Below, piece by piece: positions 1 through 8,914 of a DNA stretch of 64,000 nucleotides. The notes under the pieces were generated by a model. It did no database searches and was not told the DNA's origin. It worked only from the letters and a program-made list of their open reading frames with translations. Source of the stretch: CAZRHR01 sp964578885 (GTDB lineage Bacteria; Bacteroidota; Bacteroidia; CAIKAF01). Positions within the stretch are counted from its first letter, which is position 1; the number at the start of each line of letters is the position of its first letter. Position numbers and translations under genes: made by a program. The stretch is taken from positions 34,745-98,744 of the forward strand of contig CAZOEO010000011.1 in assembly GCA_964578885.1 (NCBI GenBank). The letters run 5' to 3'.

Positions 1-1362
1 ATCGTCCATGACTTTCAAAATGTAACGGGCATTTCCGGTTTCGGGTAAAACGAAAATCTCCGCCCTGTTGGCCACATGGGGAACCACAAAATCGGTGGCT
101 GCCAGAGGTGCGTTTTCCGGAATTTTTTCAAGCCATTCATGAAGCTCGACCACTGGAAAACTGCGCTGATAATGAGGCTTAAAGGTGAAGTCTACGGCCT
201 CTCTGGCCCATGGGTACAGCCGATACCAAATCAAAGATCTTCGGGTAACTTCCGGTGCCGCCAGCACCAACAATGCCAGCAACCAATATTTGCCGGGTGC
301 CGTAATATCTTTCTGAAGCACACGCGCCAATCCCAACACCAGCAGTGGCATGAGCTCTGCGTTATAATGAAAGAAAGGTCCCCAATGGGCCGGCTGATCC
401 GACCATAACTTTTGTAAAAGCACTGGAATCATCATCCAAATCCAGGCCGGCCGCAGCACGAGTAAAAATCCACCCGACCAAACCATTGCCAGGATAAACT
501 TGATTTTATCGTTTCCCGGAACTTTTTCCTGACTATAAGGATTGGTGACCATGAGTTTAAGGGCTGCGATGGGATCCGAAAGCACGGATTTAATCAGACT
601 GCTACCATCTTCGCCCAAGGCGCTGTAATGAAAATGGAAATAGTGGATGCGGCCCTCCGCAAAATAAGGCATTACGGTTTTCATGACCAATCCGAACCAC
701 ACCAAACCCAAGGAGGCCAAGCCAAAGGCCAAGATGCGTTGTTTCTTCTGCTTCCAAACCATTGGCAAGCAACCTGTGCCAATAAAGAAAGCAAGTAATC
801 CCTGGGTTTCTTTGCAACTCAGCCAAAGTAAGGTGACGCCCAGCCAGGCCCAAACTTTTTCTTTCCAAAGAAAATACAAAGCCCAGGGGATGCAACCCGC
901 GGCCAACACATTGGTATGAAAATCGTAACCGAATGCGGAGAAAAATCCCCAGCCACAATAATAGAGCCATGCCATGGCGACGGCGTTCCAACCAGATGAG
1001 GTCCAATGTTTGGTTAGTTTGAAAATGCCCCAACCGCCCCATAAGACAAAAAACCATTGGGCTATTAATAAGGTCCAACTGCCAAAAATCCACCAAAACG
1101 GCGCCAAAAACACAAGAATGGGTTCAAAATGGTTGGCAAAGACAGAAATATCGCCCTGGAGTTCCGGTAATAAACTGGAATAAGCCATTTTTCCATGCGC
1201 GAAATACCAAATGGTTTGGTTTTTAATGCCCAAATCGAAGGCATAGGTCCTAAACAGCGCGTGGTTGAGGAAGGTAATGCATGCATACAGCACGCCAAAT
1301 CCTGCCGTAAGCCAAATCATGGCTTTGTGGGAAGAAGGCATACGGGATTGAGCGAGCATCAT
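1..1362 (-). CDS. DUF2079 family polytopic membrane protein (partial, cut by left edge)
   Basis: An uninterrupted minus-strand reading frame runs from an ATG at 1362 (a second ATG is at 1359) to the window edge, about 454 codons, so the C-terminus is missing. The N-terminal part contains FDLGIKNQTIW, followed about 40 residues later by FANHFEPILVFLAPFWWIFG. This matches the DUF2079 family pattern, in which a YDLGIFDQ-like motif precedes a GDHFSPI-like loop and membrane segments. The frame is rich in Trp, Phe and Leu and contains many hydrophobic segments. DUF2079 proteins are predicted multi-pass membrane proteins with a fold reminiscent of GT-C glycosyltransferases; their substrate is unknown. 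It is divergent from the methyltransferase at 1431, with 68 bp between the start codons. Two shorter open frames on the same strand (602-1096 and 1065-1298) are out-of-frame shadows. The family call is fairly secure; the function is not. Confidence 0.8.
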   Translation of the reverse strand, partial: MMLAQSRMPSSHKAMIWLTAGFGVLYACITFLNHALFRTYAFDLGIKNQTIWYFAHGKMAYSSLLPELQGDISVFANHFEPILVFLAPFWWIFGSWTLLIAQWFFVLWGGWGIFKLTKHWTSSGWNAVAMAWLYYCGWGFFSAFGYDFHTNVLAAGCIPWALYFLWKEKVWAWLGVTLLWLSCKETQGLLAFFIGTGCLPMVWKQKKQRILAFGLASLGLVWFGLVMKTVMPYFAEGRIHYFHFHYSALGEDGSSLIKSVLSDPIAALKLMVTNPYSQEKVPGNDKIKFILAMVWSGGFLLVLRPAWIWMMIPVLLQKLWSDQPAHWGPFFHYNAELMPLLVLGLARVLQKDITAPGKYWLLALLVLAAPEVTRRSLIWYRLYPWAREAVDFTFKPHYQRSFPVVELHEWLEKIPENAPLAATDFVVPHVANRAEIFVLPETGNARYILKVMDD

Positions 1363-1430
1363 CCTTGCGAAAGTAATATCCACTGCGGAGAAAAAAAACT
1401 TATCTTCCGCCCAAACTATGGTGGCATTCC

Positions 1431-2324
1431 ATGAAGAATTTTGAACTTTTAGAAGCCGTTCGGCAGCATTATGCCGAGGGCGGGAATATTCTTTCTTTTT
1501 TAAAAAGTCAGGAAGGACGTGTTGGAAATGAGTCGGCGGATATTTTGATGAGTTACGATTTCCAGGCGGGCACCTATACCGCTGCTTTCGACCAAAATCC
1601 TGCTCTTCGCAGGGCGTATGCAGGAGCCATTGCAGAGGAAATAAATGCTTTGCCTGAACCGGTAAAAACGCTTTTGGACGCGGGTACGGGAGAGGGCATT
1701 ACGCTGGTTCCTATGCTTCAGGCGCTGCAGGTGTCCATGGAGCAGGTGCTGGCTTTTGATATTTCCTGGTCGCGTTTGCGGTATGCCAAGGCTTTTGCCG
1801 CGCGCTTTCCCAACATGCAAATCGATTGGTTTGTGGCGAATTTATTCCGGATTCCTTTGGCAAGCGGATCCGTTGATGTGGTGCTTACGGCGCATGCGTT
1901 AGAGCCCAATGGTGGCCAGGAAGAAGCCGCTTTGAAGGAATTGATGCGTGTGAGTCGGAAATATCTGGTGCTAATAGAACCTGGTTTTGAATGGGCCAAC
2001 GAAGAGGCACGTGCACGAATGTCGCATCATGGATACGTAAAAGGATTAAGGGAGACGGCCGAAAAATTGGGATGTCGGGTGCTCAAACATGCTCCTTTTT
2101 CCATGAGTTTGAACCCGTTGAATACCAGTGGATTGTTGGTTCTTGAAGTGCCGGAATCTCGCAAAGGTGAAGGTTCCTGGATTTGTCCGGTTACGGGCGA
2201 ACAGCTGCGGGATCACACACCTGGATTCTTATCGAGCAGTTTGGTGTCGTATCCAATTCTTCAAGATATTCCATGTTTACTTCCTGAACAGGCCATCTTA
2301 TCTACCGCTTTGCCCCGATTTTAA
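1431..2324 (+). CDS. Class I SAM-dependent methyltransferase with Trm112-like C-terminal segment
   Basis: A 297-residue protein with a Rossmann methyltransferase core. Motif I is DAGTGEG at residues 83-89, the acidic strand-2 residue lies in VLAFDIS (about 107-113), and a motif IV/V region contains DVVLTAHALEP (149-159). The C-terminus (about 251-284) has a CPVTGEQL start, then SYPILQDIPCLLP. This resembles the small Trm112-like zinc domain (CPxC...YPIxDGIPxLL) often appended to Bacteroidota methyltransferases, but the second cysteine of the usual CPxC is absent here, so zinc binding is doubtful. The substrate cannot be read from the sequence; related proteins act in surface-sugar or small-molecule modification. 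It is transcribed away from the DUF2079 gene and followed by the repeat array at 2404. Confidence 0.75.
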   Translation: MKNFELLEAVRQHYAEGGNILSFLKSQEGRVGNESADILMSYDFQAGTYTAAFDQNPALRRAYAGAIAEEINALPEPVKTLLDAGTGEGITLVPMLQALQVSMEQVLAFDISWSRLRYAKAFAARFPNMQIDWFVANLFRIPLASGSVDVVLTAHALEPNGGQEEAALKELMRVSRKYLVLIEPGFEWANEEARARMSHHGYVKGLRETAEKLGCRVLKHAPFSMSLNPLNTSGLLVLEVPESRKGEGSWICPVTGEQLRDHTPGFLSSSLVSYPILQDIPCLLPEQAILSTALPRF

Positions 2325-2403
2325 AAAACTTCTACCGCTTTACTTCTCTTTGGGAAACAATGGCGTTCGGGATGGCTCAATGCGAAACCTTCCCCCGGTT
2401 TGA

Positions 2404-2962
2404 CCCTTTTACCCGTATCCGATTTTAAACGATTATATCCGTTTAATCTCCGAATAATGTTGGTTGTGGGTCGTAACTTGTCCACGGGGAGGGGTGGGTG
2501 CAACCCTGGGTTTCGTGCTGCTCCATTCAAGCGCTGCCTTTTTGAGATCACAGGGATAGTGTGGTTGACGAAGCGCCCTTTTTTCCAGACAGAATGTACT
2601 GAGGCAAAGTCGGAATTCCGAAGAAGTCCTTTTACCCGTATCCGATTTTAAACGATTATATCCGTTTAATCTCCGAATAATGTTGGTTGTGGGTCGTAAC
2701 TTGTCCACGGGGAGGGGCGGGTGTAACCCCGGGTTTCGTGCTGCTTCGTTCAAGCATCGCCTTTTTGAGTTCACAGGAATGGAGTTGTTGATGAATCGTC
2801 CATGTTTCCAGGCAGAAGGCTCTGAGCCAAAGTCGGAATTCCGAAGAAGTCCTTTTATCCGTATCCGATTTTAAACGATTATATCCGTTTAATTTCCGAA
2901 TAATATTGGTTGTGGGTCGTAACTTGTCCACGGGGAGGGGAGGGTGCAATCCCAGGTTTCGG
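2404..2962 (+). repeat. 223-bp tandem repeat, about 2.5 copies (dispersed repeat family, locus A)
   Basis: Copies begin near 2404, 2627 and 2850; the landmark CCGTATCCGATTTTAAACG recurs at 223-bp spacing. The third copy stops near 2962, after the G-rich part. Each unit has an A/T-rich palindromic box (TTAAACG, 8-nt loop, CGTTTAA), then CCGA, then TTGTCCACGGGG and a G-rich run ending in CCC/GGG. The remainder of the unit contains the palindrome CGGAATTCCG. Copies differ by scattered substitutions, so the array is not brand new. Related cores occur at 26283, 26651 and, inverted, at 47313 and 47503. Open frames crossing the array (for example 2433-2774 and 2656-2949, minus) arise only because 223 is not a multiple of 3 and the unit lacks stops in some frames. 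No plausible protein is encoded. From 2963 to 3195 nothing is recognised. Confidence 0.9.
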
Positions 2963-3195
2963 AAGTCGCTCTGGGAACCTATTGTAACAACTTTTTATTC
3001 AACAGTATTCTGTCCAGTGGGCAATCCGTTTTTTCACCGGATTGGAGGAAAATATCCCAATGACGGTTCCTGACTCCTGCACTTTTTTTGCTCCGTTTAA
3101 AAAGGGTTGAGATGTCGTGTAGCTATGTTTTCAGGTTTGGAGACGGTGGCCCTTACAGGCTGATCACAGGACATCGATGACTTGGTCTGGCGCAT

Positions 3196-3240
3196 AAAAA
3201 AACATCCTCCACAACGATGTTACTCTGTGGAGGATGTTTT
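3196..3240 (-). terminator. Rho-independent terminator of the rimP-nusA-infB operon
   Basis: A perfect 15-bp inverted repeat: AAAACATCCTCCACA at 3199-3213 and its complement at 3226-3240, with a 12-nt loop. On the minus strand the stem runs into seven T residues. It lies about 95 bp beyond the infB stop codon. Confidence 0.85.
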
Positions 3241-3334
3241 ATATGTTTTCTAAAAAAAACGTATAATCATCAGGTAAATTTCCCACAAGGTAATCCTGTA
3301 AAGGACGGCGCTTGTGTTTGATTTTCCTTTCGGA

Positions 3335-6300
3335 TTACAGTTTACGTTTTACTTCGACTTCTTCGTAGGCTTCAATGATATCTCCTACTTTAATGGCATC
3401 GAAACGATCTACGGTAAGGCCGCACTCGTATCCGGTAGCCACTTCTTTCACATCGTCTTTGAAGCGTTTCAGGCTGCTGAGTTTTCCGGTATGTACCACG
3501 ATGCCATCGCGAATAATGCGAATTTTGTGGTTTCGTGCGATTTTGCCATCGAGCACATAACAACCGGCAACAGCGCCAACTTTGGTAATAACGAACACCT
3601 CGCGGATTTCCACGTTGGCGGTTACTTTTTCTTCTACTTCCGGAGCCAACATACCTTCCATGGCGGCTTTAACCTCATCGATGGCTTGATAGATGACGGA
3701 GTAGTGGCGGATGTCGATTTCTTCTTTTTCAGCCAGTTTCCGTGCAGAAGTATTCGGACGAACCTGGAATCCAACGATGATGGCATCTGATGCAGAGGCT
3801 AACAATACGTCTGATTCTGAAATGGCACCCACCGATTTGTGGATGACGTTCACCTGAATATTTTCGGTAGACAGTTTCAGCAAAGCATCGGTAAGGGCTT
3901 CGATAGAACCATCAGTGTCCCCTTTGATGATGATATTGAGCTGTTTGAAGTCTCCAATGGCAATCCGGCGGCCAATTTCGTCCAAAGTAATGTGTTTTTT
4001 CGCACGAATACCTTGTTCACGCTGTAGCTGTTGACGTTTGGTGGCTATTTCACGGGCTTCTCTTTCGTCTTCCATAACATTAAAGCGATCGCCAGCCTGC
4101 GGTGCACCGGAAAGGCCGAGCATTCTTACAGGCATAGATGGTCCTGCTTCATCTGCTTTGGATCCACGTTCGTTGAAAAGTGCTTTTACACGTCCGCTGT
4201 ATGGTCCTGCCAAAACCACATCGGACTGACCGAGGGTGCCGTTTTGTACTAAAAGGGTACAAACATAACCTCGACCTTTGTCTAACTGTGCTTCGATAAC
4301 CACACCGGTAGCTCTGAGTTTCGGGTTGGCTTTAAGTTCCAACATTTCAGCCTCTAAAAGGACTTTTTCCAGTAGTTTATCGATGTTCAGACCTTGTTTG
4401 GCTGAAATCTCCTGGCACTGGAATTTTCCGCCCCATTCTTCTACCAGAATGTTCATTTGGGCCAGCGCTTCGCGGATTTTATCCGGATTTGCGCCGGGCT
4501 TATCAATTTTATTGATGGCAAAAACCATCGGTACATTTGCCGCACGGGCGTGGTTAATGGCTTCAATGGTTTGCGGCATCACGGAGTCGTCTGCAGCAAT
4601 CACAATGATGGCTACGTCGGTGATTTGCGCACCCCGAGCCCGCATTGCGGTAAAGGCTTCGTGACCAGGAGTATCGATAAAGGTGATGAGCCTTCCATCT
4701 TCCAATTGCACGCCATACGCTCCGATATGCTGGGTAATTCCTCCGGCTTCACCGGCAATTACATTGGCTTTACGGACGTAGTCGAGTAAACTTGTTTTAC
4801 CATGGTCTACGTGACCCATGACCGTAACTACAGGTGGGCGAGAAATTCTGTCTTCTTCACGATCTTCCTGTTCAGCAATGGCTTCCTGAATATCTGCTGT
4901 AACGAAACGAACATCGAATCCGAATTCTTCTGCAATAATAGATATGGTTTCTGCATCTAATCTTTGGTTAATCGATACAAAAAGTCCAAGGCTCATGCAG
5001 GCGGAGATGATGTCTGTAACGGGTACTTCCATCATTTGAGAAAGCTGACTGGCAGATACAAATTCTGTTACTTTCAGAATTCTGTTATCTCTTTCAATTT
5101 CAGCTGCTTCTTCCTGTTGTCTTTCGCGGAATTCAGCTCTTTTTTCCCGACGTAGTTTTACGTGGCGTCCTTTTCCACGTTCACTTAAGCGAGCGAGGGT
5201 TTCTTTGATCTGCTTTTGGATTTGCTCCTCTGTCAGTTCTACTTTTGGTTCAGGCGTTCTGCCTCGGTTTGGTCCACCACCTGGTCTGTTTGGTCCTCCA
5301 CCAGGACGATTTTGTCCGCCGGGTCCTCCGCCTGGTCTATTGGGTCCACCGCCGGGGCGATTTGGTCCACCACCAGGGCGATTTTGTCCGCCGGGTCCTC
5401 CGGTTCGTTGTCCTTGACCTTGTCCTTGATTTTGTCCGGGCGCACCTGGATTTACTTTCTGGACGGGAGGAGTCTGAATTCTTTTCCGTTTTTTCTTGGC
5501 ATCTGCTGCACTTTGGCTGCTTCCTCCACGACGGTTTCCATCAACAGGAAGCACAATTTTTCCAAGAATGGTTGGCCCTTCCAATTTTTCTACGGTACCG
5601 CGAATCATTTCCGGCTCCTGTCTTGCAGGTGGTGCCTTAGGTGTTTCTGGTTCTGCAGGTGGAGTTGGTGTTGTGGCAACTGGTGCAGCGGGAGGCGCAG
5701 GAGTAACAGGAGTCGACGCCGGTTTTTCTGCTACGGGTGCTGGTTTTTCCACCACAGGTGTAGCTGGTTTCTCTTCTGCTTTGGGTTTTACTTCGGGCTC
5801 AGGCGCTTTGGGTTTCGGGGCCGGTTTTTTCTTCCGATCTTCCAAATCAATTTTTCCCAGGACTCTTAATCCAGGCGCGTTATCTTCCGCAGGAGCTTTT
5901 TGTTGTGGCTCTTCTGCAGGCTTCTCTACGGGAGGTTCCTCTTTGACCGCGGGAATTTCCGGAACAACCACCATTGGAGGTATTTCTACGGGTGGTGGTG
6001 TTGGAGCCTCCGGAGCTTCTTCCGGAATGGATGGAGCTGGCGTTTCCACTTTAGGCACTACAGGTGCCACTTCTTCCTGTTTTTCTTCTACAACAGGTTT
6101 TTTTACTGCTGTTTCAGATTTTAAGGAAGTGTCCTTAATGAGTACTTCAGAAGGAAGCTCATCGAATCTTTCTTTCTTCTCCTCGCGGAGCTTGTCTTCG
6201 ATGGTAACGCTGCCTTTGGGCAAAGAAACCGTTCCCATTTGTCGGGACTTTTCCTTTACCTGTTGGTCGGAAGCAAATTGTTTTAGGACAAGGGCGTGCT

Positions 6301-6436
6301 GCGCCTCATCTATTTTGGTGTTGGGGTTGGCCTCTGTAACATGGCCTTTGGCACTGAGGAACTCCGCAATGGTACTGATACCTACGTTGAGCTCCTTGGC
6401 TACTTTACTTAATCTGAGCGTTTTTGCTTCCGACAT
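3335..6436 (-). CDS. infB: Translation initiation factor IF-2
   Basis: A 1033-residue GTPase that places initiator tRNA on the 30S subunit and promotes subunit joining. The N-terminus begins with the IF2N helix-turn-helix-like domain (about residues 1-55). A long Pro/Glu/Ala-rich linker follows (about 100-290). A Gly-rich stretch of repeated GGGPNRP/GGQNRP units lies at about 330-400, and a second IF2N domain precedes the G domain. The P-loop GHVDHGKT is near 539-546, followed by DTPGHE and NKID (G3, G4). The domain II, III and C-terminal IF2-C regions are complete. It is the last gene of rimP-nusA-infB, 76 bp after nusA, with a strong terminator downstream. Large plus-strand open frames over it (for example 5496-6509) are composition artefacts. 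Confidence 0.98.
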   Translation of the reverse strand: MSEAKTLRLSKVAKELNVGISTIAEFLSAKGHVTEANPNTKIDEAQHALVLKQFASDQQVKEKSRQMGTVSLPKGSVTIEDKLREEKKERFDELPSEVLIKDTSLKSETAVKKPVVEEKQEEVAPVVPKVETPAPSIPEEAPEAPTPPPVEIPPMVVVPEIPAVKEEPPVEKPAEEPQQKAPAEDNAPGLRVLGKIDLEDRKKKPAPKPKAPEPEVKPKAEEKPATPVVEKPAPVAEKPASTPVTPAPPAAPVATTPTPPAEPETPKAPPARQEPEMIRGTVEKLEGPTILGKIVLPVDGNRRGGSSQSAADAKKKRKRIQTPPVQKVNPGAPGQNQGQGQGQRTGGPGGQNRPGGGPNRPGGGPNRPGGGPGGQNRPGGGPNRPGGGPNRGRTPEPKVELTEEQIQKQIKETLARLSERGKGRHVKLRREKRAEFRERQQEEAAEIERDNRILKVTEFVSASQLSQMMEVPVTDIISACMSLGLFVSINQRLDAETISIIAEEFGFDVRFVTADIQEAIAEQEDREEDRISRPPVVTVMGHVDHGKTSLLDYVRKANVIAGEAGGITQHIGAYGVQLEDGRLITFIDTPGHEAFTAMRARGAQITDVAIIVIAADDSVMPQTIEAINHARAANVPMVFAINKIDKPGANPDKIREALAQMNILVEEWGGKFQCQEISAKQGLNIDKLLEKVLLEAEMLELKANPKLRATGVVIEAQLDKGRGYVCTLLVQNGTLGQSDVVLAGPYSGRVKALFNERGSKADEAGPSMPVRMLGLSGAPQAGDRFNVMEDEREAREIATKRQQLQREQGIRAKKHITLDEIGRRIAIGDFKQLNIIIKGDTDGSIEALTDALLKLSTENIQVNVIHKSVGAISESDVLLASASDAIIVGFQVRPNTSARKLAEKEEIDIRHYSVIYQAIDEVKAAMEGMLAPEVEEKVTANVEIREVFVITKVGAVAGCYVLDGKIARNHKIRIIRDGIVVHTGKLSSLKRFKDDVKEVATGYECGLTVDRFDAIKVGDIIEAYEEVEVKRKL

Positions 6437-6512
6437 ACTAAAATTTAATCATCTGGCCTTTCACGGGAAGATGCTTGATACCACAAAGGTAGGCATTTCC
6501 CGTGAATAACAT

Positions 6513-7751
6513 TTATTCCTCGAACTCGGCCTTGAGAATATCCACCACATGCTGAATGGTTTCTTCTTCTAAGTCGGTTCGTTTTACTAATTCTTCTACG
6601 CTATGTTCTAAAACGGCTTTGGCAGTATCACATCCGATGGACTTCAGTTCATCAATGATCCAATCTTCGATTTCATCGCGGAAATCGTCCAATGCCACGT
6701 CTTCGTTGTCTTGTTCGTCTTCACGATAGACATCGATTTCGTAACCGGTGAGTTTAGAGGCCAACTTAATGTTGAGGCCACCTTTACCAATGGCCAAACT
6801 CACCTGGTCTGGCTTCAGGTACACCTGGGCTGCTTTGTTTTCTTCCTTAACTACAATGGAACTTACCTTCGCAGGACTTAACGCCCGTTGGATAAATAAT
6901 TGTAAGTTAGAAGTATAGTTGATTACGTCGATGTTTTCGTTGCGCAATTCACGTACAATACCGTGAATTCTTGATCCTTTCATCCCTACGCAAGCGCCTA
7001 CGGGATCAATGCGGTCATCGAAGCTTTCCACCGCTACTTTGGCACGCTCTCCTGGAATACGCACAATTTTGCGAATGGTAATAAGTCCGTCGAATACTTC
7101 GGGTACTTCCTGTTCAAACAATTTTTCCAGGAATACGGGCGAGGTGCGGGAAAGGATGATGGCCGGAGAGTTGTTTTTCATGTCGACACGAAGAACGACA
7201 GCTCGTAAGGTTTCACCTTTCTTGTAGTAATCTGTGGGAATCATTTCAGATTTTGGTAGCAAAAGCTCGTTGCCTTCATCATCTAAAATGAGCAATTCCT
7301 TGCGCCATACCTGATAGACTTCGCCGGCAATAATTTCGCCAACGCGATCTTTGTATTTTTTATAAACGGATTCTTTTTCGAGGTCATTGATTCTGGCATG
7401 AAGGTTTTGCTTCATGGCCATGATGGCGCGCCGACCAAACTCGGGAAATTTTACTTCCTGAGATACTTCTTCTCCAATTTCAAAATCGGGTTCAATTTTG
7501 ATGGCTTCGCTGTAAGAAATTTGCCGAACGGGATCATCTACACCGCCGTCTTCCACGATTTCGCGGTTGTGCCAAATCTCGAGGTCACCTTTATCTACGT
7601 TGATAATGATATCGAAATTCTCATCGGTGCCAAATTTTTTAGAAATCATGGAGCGAATCACTTCTTCCAGGATTCGCATCATGGTAACCCGATCGATGCT
7701 TTTCAGGTCTTTGAACTCTGAAAAGGATTCTATGAGATTTACATTATCCAT
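6513..7751 (-). CDS. nusA: Transcription termination/antitermination factor NusA
   Basis: A 412-residue RNA-polymerase-associated factor for pausing, termination and antitermination. The order is N-terminal polymerase-binding domain (about 1-130), S1 domain (about 135-200), then two KH domains. KH1 carries VGACVGMKGSRI and KH2 carries LAIGKGGLNIKLA. The C-terminus is short and acidic with a helix-hairpin-helix-like tail, as is normal for Bacteroidota NusA (no full Gammaproteobacteria-type AR2 repeat). It sits between rimP (30 bp upstream) and infB (76 bp downstream), the classical order. Confidence 0.97.
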   Translation of the reverse strand: MDNVNLIESFSEFKDLKSIDRVTMMRILEEVIRSMISKKFGTDENFDIIINVDKGDLEIWHNREIVEDGGVDDPVRQISYSEAIKIEPDFEIGEEVSQEVKFPEFGRRAIMAMKQNLHARINDLEKESVYKKYKDRVGEIIAGEVYQVWRKELLILDDEGNELLLPKSEMIPTDYYKKGETLRAVVLRVDMKNNSPAIILSRTSPVFLEKLFEQEVPEVFDGLITIRKIVRIPGERAKVAVESFDDRIDPVGACVGMKGSRIHGIVRELRNENIDVINYTSNLQLFIQRALSPAKVSSIVVKEENKAAQVYLKPDQVSLAIGKGGLNIKLASKLTGYEIDVYREDEQDNEDVALDDFRDEIEDWIIDELKSIGCDTAKAVLEHSVEELVKRTDLEEETIQHVVDILKAEFEE

Positions 7752-7781
7752 TGGAGCGGTTGTTTAACATGGTGTAAATAT

Positions 7782-8237
7782 TTAGAATGCAATGTGTTTG
7801 ATGGTTTGTTTGATGGTGGCTCTGTCCAGAATGGTGGGCTGCGCATCATATTTAGGCTTTCCGCCTTTGTGAACGGACGGCTTCATGCAAATAAGATGGA
7901 GGGTATCCGGAAAAACGGCGTCCAGTTTGCCGATGAGTTTCCGTCCATCTTCCAAAAGCACTTCTACATGTTTGCCAATATTCTTTTCAAATTGAATGGG
8001 GTGCCGGAATGGTTTATCTAATCCTGGAGAAGAAACCGTAAGGTCGTAAGGATCTAAAGCTTCTCCACCCAAAACCCGCAATTGTCGGGCAATTTGAATA
8101 CAGGTATCTATGGATACATTTTCCTGGCCGTCTATGAAAATCTGAAAACGATGTTCTGCGGGAGATTGAAAATCTACCAAAACTAAATTTCTTTCTTCAA
8201 GCAACGGCTGTAAGAGTTGTAAAATCTCTTGCTTCAT
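7782..8237 (-). CDS. rimP: Ribosome maturation factor RimP
   Basis: A 151-residue protein needed for 30S subunit maturation. The N-terminal alpha/beta domain is followed by the family signature GGEALDPYDLTVSSPGLD, with the usual LDKPFRHPIQF continuation, and then a small Sm-like C-terminal domain. It is the first gene of rimP-nusA-infB. The start at 8237 fits the family N-terminus. The leader upstream contains a stable hairpin (8255-8270) and a TAnnTTTG promoter box at 8303-8310. Confidence 0.96.
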   Translation of the reverse strand: MKQEILQLLQPLLEERNLVLVDFQSPAEHRFQIFIDGQENVSIDTCIQIARQLRVLGGEALDPYDLTVSSPGLDKPFRHPIQFEKNIGKHVEVLLEDGRKLIGKLDAVFPDTLHLICMKPSVHKGGKPKYDAQPTILDRATIKQTIKHIAF

Positions 8238-8254
8238 AGGTATCCAATAAGAAA

Positions 8255-8270
8255 GGGGACCTCAGTCCCC
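8255..8270 (-). promoter_or_regulatory. Hairpin in the rimP leader
   Basis: A perfect stem GGGGAC/GTCCCC with a 4-nt loop lies 17 nt upstream of the rimP start codon and inside the presumed 5' UTR (TSS near 8296). On the minus strand it is followed by TTTCTTATT, a poor T-tract. It could be a weak attenuator, or a leftover terminator for the gene ending at 8340. Because the rimP promoter box lies upstream of it, it should be transcribed as part of the rimP leader. Confidence 0.5.
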
Positions 8271-8302
8271 CTCACTTTTAATCTTAACAGTGTAAGTTGG
8301 TG

Positions 8303-8310
8303 CAAATATA
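8303..8310 (-). promoter_or_regulatory. Bacteroidota -7 box for rimP-nusA-infB
   Basis: The minus strand reads TATATTTG, an exact match to TAnnTTTG, about 65 nt upstream of the rimP start codon and just downstream of the preceding gene's stop at 8340. Confidence 0.6.
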
Positions 8311-8339
8311 ACTATTTTATTCTTACCTGCAAGCCGTGT

Positions 8340-8729
8340 TTATGGAATCACATTAAACTCAATGACACTAAGCTGGCTTACGTTGCTACTGGCCCGCAAA
8401 ACAGTTCCTGCGGGCAACCACATGGGAAAGGAAGAAAACTGGCCACTGCCATGGGTTCCTCCACTGTAATTTGTGTTAAAGCCGGCACTCATGCCCACAA
8501 TCCGCGATTGGTTGTTTACCAGAATAACATGATTCTGCGGCGTTCCGGAATGAAGTCCGTAGGTGGAAGAGGCCGTATAACTTTCCACTTTCCATACTTT
8601 TCCTGCAGGCACCGTTTGATCCGATTGTTCTACCAACAGTACGCGGTTAAATTGAAGTGTTCCCTGGCTAAAGAGCCCCAGACTGGTGAACCAACAGATG
8701 CCGAGCAGGAACATGATGTTTTTTGACAT
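8340..8729 (-). CDS. Small secreted protein of unknown function
   Basis: A 129-residue protein with a clear Sec signal peptide: Lys near the N-terminus, a hydrophobic core at about 5-18, and a predicted cut near FSQ-GT at about 22. The mature part is Ser/Thr/Gly/Val-rich and beta-type in appearance. It contains VPAGKVWKVES and WLPAGTVLRA, a repeated PAG-x-V pattern also found in beta-sandwich or coat-like secreted proteins. No family is recognised and there is no sorting domain. It has its own promoter box (8746-8753) and is separated from rimP by that gene's promoter, so it is probably monocistronic. Confidence 0.65.
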   Translation of the reverse strand: MSKNIMFLLGICWFTSLGLFSQGTLQFNRVLLVEQSDQTVPAGKVWKVESYTASSTYGLHSGTPQNHVILVNNQSRIVGMSAGFNTNYSGGTHGSGQFSSFPMWLPAGTVLRASSNVSQLSVIEFNVIP

Positions 8730-8745
8730 AAATCATAGATTTGCA

Positions 8746-8753
8746 CAAAGATA
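8746..8753 (-). promoter_or_regulatory. -7 box for the small secreted protein
   Basis: The minus strand reads TATCTTTG (TAnnTTTG), 17-24 nt upstream of the start codon at 8729. Confidence 0.55.
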
Positions 8754-8914
8754 GCGTTTTAAACAAGGTGTATTTCCTTTGACAAAGGAAAGCCGTTTGC
8801 ATCATGTTTCGCGTTTCGGCTTCCGCTGTACCATTGTGCCGAAATGCGACAAATTGAATACCTTTACCTTATGCGATTCTTTCTCTTGCACAAGATGTTT
8901 TTTTTCTCGCTGTT

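Noticed and set aside
602..1298. Two minus-strand open frames of 164 and 77 codons
   Set aside because: They are out of frame with the continuous DUF2079 reading frame that covers the whole region to the window edge.
2415..2460. XerCD dif-like site in the repeat core
   Set aside because: The A/T-rich palindrome is somewhat dif-like, but it occurs at least seven times in the window, whereas dif is single-copy.
2433..2949. Minus-strand frames of 113 and 97 codons sharing identical segments
   Set aside because: They are the 223-bp tandem repeat read in a stop-poor frame; no start signal or protein family.
5496..6509. 337-codon plus-strand open frame (and 5216-5869) opposite infB
   Set aside because: It lies antisense to a certain infB reading frame and is caused by the Pro/Ala/Gly-rich composition. 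The predicted Ser/Gly/Thr-rich protein resembles nothing known.
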